Shown: positions 60,550 to 64,000 of the stretch, in pieces
Layout of the letters: every line of letters starts with the position of its first letter
How positions within the stretch are numbered: position 1 is the stretch's first letter
Origin: Laccaria trichodermophora
Taxonomy: Eukaryota; Basidiomycota; Agaricomycetes; Agaricales; Hydnangiaceae
DNA length: 64,000 nt
Direction: 5' to 3'
Assembly (NCBI GenBank): GCA_018417955.1
Contig: JACTVC010000003.1
Coordinates: forward strand, 1,798,001 to 1,862,000
Position numbers and translations under genes: made by a program
The notes under the pieces: model-generated
Told to the model about the DNA's origin: nothing
What the model saw: only the letters and a program-made list of their open reading frames with translations
Databases searched by the model: none

Positions 60550-61424
60550 CCTTGTCAGCAGTCTTGCCATCCTCTTGCACTACATGTAGTGCTTTGTATA
60601 ACTGTACTTCCTACAGTATGCATAATCATGTTGGGCCAGCTGAGTATCTTGTAACTGCTCATTGCTCACTTATGGGTGTTGATCCCAGATCCACCCATTC
60701 TTGCCTCCTCCTTCCCTCTTGGCTTCAGCTATGCAAGAAGTTCAGAGTGAACGCTTCACAATGGTGGGGGCACCGCGGACTTCACCAAAGCATGGTTGAA
60801 GTCTGCATTTCTTGGTAGAGGGAGAGCTGGAGAGTTGTGGGAATGCGCCAGCTCATCACAGGAGGAACCTTAGCATGGATGGTAGCTGCTGCTCACGCTC
60901 TTCGCAGCGGGCTTACTACTTCATGTGAAAGGGCTCATCCATCCTTCAGTTGGATGAACCATTGACTTTAGCTTGTGCTTGCACAGCTGGTTGAGGTTTG
61001 TTCGATTGGGGTGCTGCGCTGACTCTGAGCAGCTGGGCTTTGGGATTTCGCGACTATGCGGCCTGAAGTCTACTGTGAGGAGAGTTCCTACTTACCTATG
61101 TCTGGATTCCGCGACTACGCGACCATTGACTTGGTGAGGAGGTTGCCCACAACCAGTGTCGCCTGCTGCTTTGCACTGCTTCACTGTCTCTCAGACTCCA
61201 CCTGTTCCTCAACCATCTCCCTTGTCTTTTAGCATCTAGGCCTCTCAAGAACAGCCAGATGTTCATTGACATCCCTCCAGTTCAGTCTACTGCTCTGGAA
61301 ATTATGTGCTATGCCCTACTATGCTTCTCTCCCAATCTTTCCTGTTTTCTTGCTTGGGGACTGAGTATTCTCATCCTCCTTTCTTCTCTATGAACTCCCT
61401 GGAATAGCTCTTCTTGGTTTCTGA

Positions 61425-62486
61425 ATGGTTAGAAGGGTTTGGAGTGGTTTTGGGTTGGATGGGGTTGATGGGACATCAAAATTGGACTTGTTCACCTCAT
61501 ATCTCGCCAACCGATGCCCCGATTGCTCTCGTCTCTTTTGCGCTGGGAGGCCCTCGTTCATACCTTTCTTTGGACCCCCTGAACTCGCCAAACGGTCGCG
61601 TATTGGCTGCGCTTCACCTATTTCAGCCTGGTATGACCAAAATGAACATATCTCGTCCGTTCTCGGCGAGATCCTCGTAGTTCCTTTTGTTCTTTGGCTC
61701 GTTTTGAAGCCACGGTCAATGCGCTTCTGGGAAGCCCTCATACGCGTCAAACGGACGAGCGGTTCCTGTGTTACAGCACCATCCCTCCAACAACCACTTA
61801 CATGTGACTTGTTCATGTCATATCTCGCCAACCGATGCCCCGATTGCGCTCATCCTTTTTGCGTTGGAAAGCCCTCATTCACACCTTTCTGTGGACTCCT
61901 TGAACTCGCCAAACGGTCACCTATTGGCGGTGCTTCACCTAGTTTAGCCTGGTATGACCAAGATGAGCATGTTTCATCCATTCTCGGCGAGATCTTCGTC
62001 GTCCCTTTCGTTCTTTGGTTCGTTTTAAAGCCACGGTCAATGCGCTTCTGGGAAGCCCTCATATGCGTCAAACGGACGAGCGGTTCTCGTGTCACAGCAC
62101 CATCCCTCCAACAACCATTTGCATGTGACTTGTTCATGTCATATCTCGCCAACCAACACCCCGATTGCTCTCGTCTCTTTTGCGCTGGGAAGCTCTCGTT
62201 CATACCTTTCTTTGGACCCCATGAACTCGCCAAACGGTCACATATTGGCTGCGCTTCGCCTAGTTCAGCCTGGCATGGCCAAAATGAACATATTTCGTCC
62301 GTTCTCGACGAGATCCTCGTCGTTCCTTATGTTCTTTGGCTTGTTTTGAAGCCACGGTCAATGCGCTTCTGGGAAGCCCTTATACGCGCCAAACGGACAA
62401 GCGGTCCTTGTGTTACAGTGCCATCTCTTCAACAACCATTTCCCCATTCCTATTGTCATAACCTGCTCGCATCGGACGCTCTATAG
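61425..62486 (+). other. 353-codon open frame across the tandem repeats, doubtful gene
   Basis: The frame stays open through three 107-codon repeats that contain SYLANRCPDCSRLFCAGRPS, PELAKRSRIGCASP, SSVLGEILVVPFVLWLVLKP and RSMRFWEALIRVKRTSG. The other strand is also open across much of the array, so openness alone does not show coding. No family was recognised. CPDC and LFCAGK Cys pairs recur but do not form a known finger. Confidence 0.3.
61486..62440. repeat. three tandem copies of a 321-base unit
   Basis: The anchor ATCTCGCCAAC recurs at 61501, 61822 and 62143, giving an exact period of 321 bases twice. Copies are similar along their whole length (for example GCCACGGTCAATGCGCTTCT in each) with scattered substitutions and no net indel, so the 107-codon frame is kept. 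Confidence 0.9.
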
Positions 62487-62824
62487 CCCGTTTGAAACGC
62501 CTGAATCGTACCTTTCCGACGCACCTATTCACGTCGATAACGGACAACAGCCTGGTCTGCAGTATGCATTTACTCCAGAACTGCAGTTTCTGGGTATTAC
62601 CTCTCTATCTCGACAACCACGGCTCGTCACGATACGCGAATTATACCGTTGGAAAGGCGTCGTTCGTAGCTTTCGAACAGGTATTTGATCTCCAGGAACG
62701 GGCCAGAAATCACTACGCTATGCTCAAACACATTTTTGGCTACCTCAGGATCTCCCCTCTATTTGGGGTGTTAAGACTTGATTGGAGGACTCTTATGGGC
62801 AGGGGAGACACCTCAACTGGTTGA

Positions 62825-63090
62825 GAGTTGCTGCTCGCGCATTATGCGGCGGACTCTTCTTCAATCATGGTAACCTTCTGGGTCCCTCAGAAGTACTGAT
62901 TGCTGCTCGCGTGTTACGCGGCGGATCAGTGTTGAGGAGTTGCTGCTCGCACATTATGCGGCAGACTCTTCTTCAATCATGATAACCTTCTGGCTCCTGA
63001 TTGCAGCTCGCATGTTTTGCGGCGGATCAGTGTTGAGGAGTTGCTGCTCGCACATTATGCGGCGGACTCTTCTTCAATCATGGTAACCTT
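62825..63090. repeat. tandem repeat of about 100-112 bases, two full copies and a partial
   Basis: GAGTTGCTGCTCGC starts at 62825, 62937 and 63038. Each is followed by CATTATGCGGC, GACTCTTCTTCAATCAT and AACCTT, and the first two by GCTCGC(G/A)TGTT and GCGGCGGATCAGTGTTGAG. A distant relative, GCTGCTGCTCACGCTCTTCG, is at about 60885. Confidence 0.85.
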
Positions 63091-63362
63091 ACAGACTGCT
63101 GCTTGTGTGTTGCATGGCCTGTGTCCACTCTGGGGGGCAAAATTTATGACAACATTTTTTTTTTTCCCCTCCTTTCCTTCGACCTCTTATCATTCCTACC
63201 CAACATGGCACCACCTTTACCCACTCAGACACCAACTTAGGATCACGGCTTGTAATTTTCCACTGCACGATCTCTTTGCCTCTATCCTCCCTGGCTTGAT
63301 TCTTGAGATTTGCACACTGGAAAAGTGGGGGGCTGTAGGGGAGTATAGGTGGAAGATGGGAG

Positions 63363-63600
63363 GAGAGGTGCAAGCCTCTATCCCATTACACACTCCCCAT
63401 GTCCAGACGACACACCACAATGGAAGCAAGCTACATCATCTTGATGGGTAGAGGGAGTTGAGTTGGGATCAACGATCTGAGTGGAGAGGCGCAAGCCTCT
63501 ATCACACTATACATGTCTTATACCCAGACCACAAGTATGATGGAAGCATGCTACACCATCTTGATGGGGAAAGGCAATGGAGTTGGGATGGATGACCTGG
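63363..63600. repeat. two tandem copies of a 121-base unit
   Basis: GAGAGG(T/C)GCAAGCCTCTATC begins at 63363 and 63484. Both copies continue with ATGGAAGCA(A/T)GCTACA(T/C)CATC, CTTGATGGG and GAGTTGGGAT. They differ by scattered substitutions. Confidence 0.85.
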
Positions 63601-63892
63601 AAGCCATCCACTTGCATGTTTTCCCAGTACTCATGGTTATACATCACTGAAGAGAGAATGGGAGGATCATATGGGTATTTCTGGGTTAAGCTGGGAGCTT
63701 ACAGTGACCAGCTTTCCAGATAGCAAATTATTTGGGGCCAAATTTTTTCTTTCTTTTATTCATCTTCTTTGCTTTGCTACCTTTTGGTCTCATTTTATCC
63801 TGATATTCACTCTGGGGGGCAAGAGGATTTCTATTCTATTATTCTTCCCCACCATTGTTTTCCTTACATGCCCTCTGGACATTGGGGGGCTT

Positions 63893-64000
63893 TGTGATAC
63901 AGGATTGGAAGGGAATGCCCAGAGGCCATAGTCAAACAGTGGTATATAGCTAGATTTGGATATCTTACATAATATATTGATCTTTTGTCTTGAACCACCA
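63893..64000. repeat. right direct repeat (putative LTR), truncated by window end
   Basis: Identical to 60442-60549. The copy runs into the window end, so its true length is unknown. Confidence 0.8.

Larger units (their letters stand above)
60442..64000. mobile_element. LTR-type element without visible gag/pol, right end cut by the window
   Basis: The 108 bases at 60442-60549 and 63893-64000 are identical direct repeats beginning TGTGATACAGG and separated by about 3.3 kb. Flanking sequence before the two copies is unrelated, so both repeats start at the same base, and the start TG is typical of LTRs. A G-rich run (GACATTGGGGGGCTT) directly before the right copy could be a polypurine tract. 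The interior carries several tandem repeat arrays and no reverse transcriptase, integrase or protease motif, as in LARD or TRIM non-autonomous elements. The right repeat continues past the window, so LTR length, the 3' CA end and a target-site duplication cannot be checked. Confidence 0.55.

Noticed and set aside
61388..62233. Minus-strand frames over the 321-base repeats as genes
   Set aside because: They reflect the absence of stops in the repeat unit on both strands and have no recognisable domain.
60850..63880. Reverse transcriptase or integrase within the LTR element
   Set aside because: No YxDD-like, DDE or zinc-knuckle motif was found in any long frame.

Overview
The window is nuclear DNA of a filamentous basidiomycete, most likely an Agaricomycete. 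The evidence is dense, short GT-AG introns (mostly about 45-65 bases, several per gene), compact gene spacing, and fungal gene families such as Kei1, Dsc1/Tul1, Ste50 with extra SH3 domains, fungal tropomyosin and Nnf1. No prokaryotic, CRISPR or viral features were seen. Gene models were spliced by eye from splice signals and reading frame, so exon edges are inferences.

Layout. 1-9393: 3' end of a CLC chloride channel, a UPF0662/Cub1 protein, two neighbouring tropomyosin-type genes, MsrB, an eIF4E class II (4EHP) protein, Kei1 and a PQ-loop membrane protein. 9394-10787 is a gene-poor gap. 10788-20441: TMEM14 protein, Hst3/4-like sirtuin, an RBR E3 ligase, Ipi3 and a J-domain protein. 20442-29885: Ste50, a large Ser/Pro-rich protein with DPW and FxxF-like motifs, dihydrolipoamide dehydrogenase and exosome subunit Rrp42. 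29886-31626 holds no gene I can support. 31627-46455: two conserved-looking unknowns, Pic2-type phosphate carrier, Rib3, phosphatidylserine decarboxylase, Dsc1/Tul1 E3 ligase, Nnf1 and a Ser/Tyr-rich unknown with duplicated exons. 46456-57933: Leo1, Ataxin-10-like protein, Vma12, Pcd1 Nudix hydrolase, Etp1/BRAP, a small membrane protein, Tsr3 and mitochondrial ribosomal protein mL41. 57934-64000 is repeat-rich, ending in an LTR-type element that runs off the window and carries several tandem repeat arrays but no visible gag or pol.

The genes are mostly housekeeping and do not form one pathway. Themes recur: ribosome and RNA biology (Ipi3, Tsr3, mL41, Rrp42, 4EHP), ubiquitin ligases (RBR, Dsc1, Etp1), endomembrane and V-ATPase function (CLC, Kei1, Vma12, Dsc1) and mitochondrial metabolism (Lpd1, Pic2). 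The most unusual structures are the ultra-compact block CTR86-VMA12-PCD1-ETP1 (10, 10 and about 19 bases between coding regions), 21- and 15-base micro-exons inside the Dsc1 RING domain, a duplicated exon in the gene at 44657-46455, the tropomyosin pair, and the 321-base in-frame tandem repeat inside the terminal LTR element. I did not find a clearly new multi-gene system.
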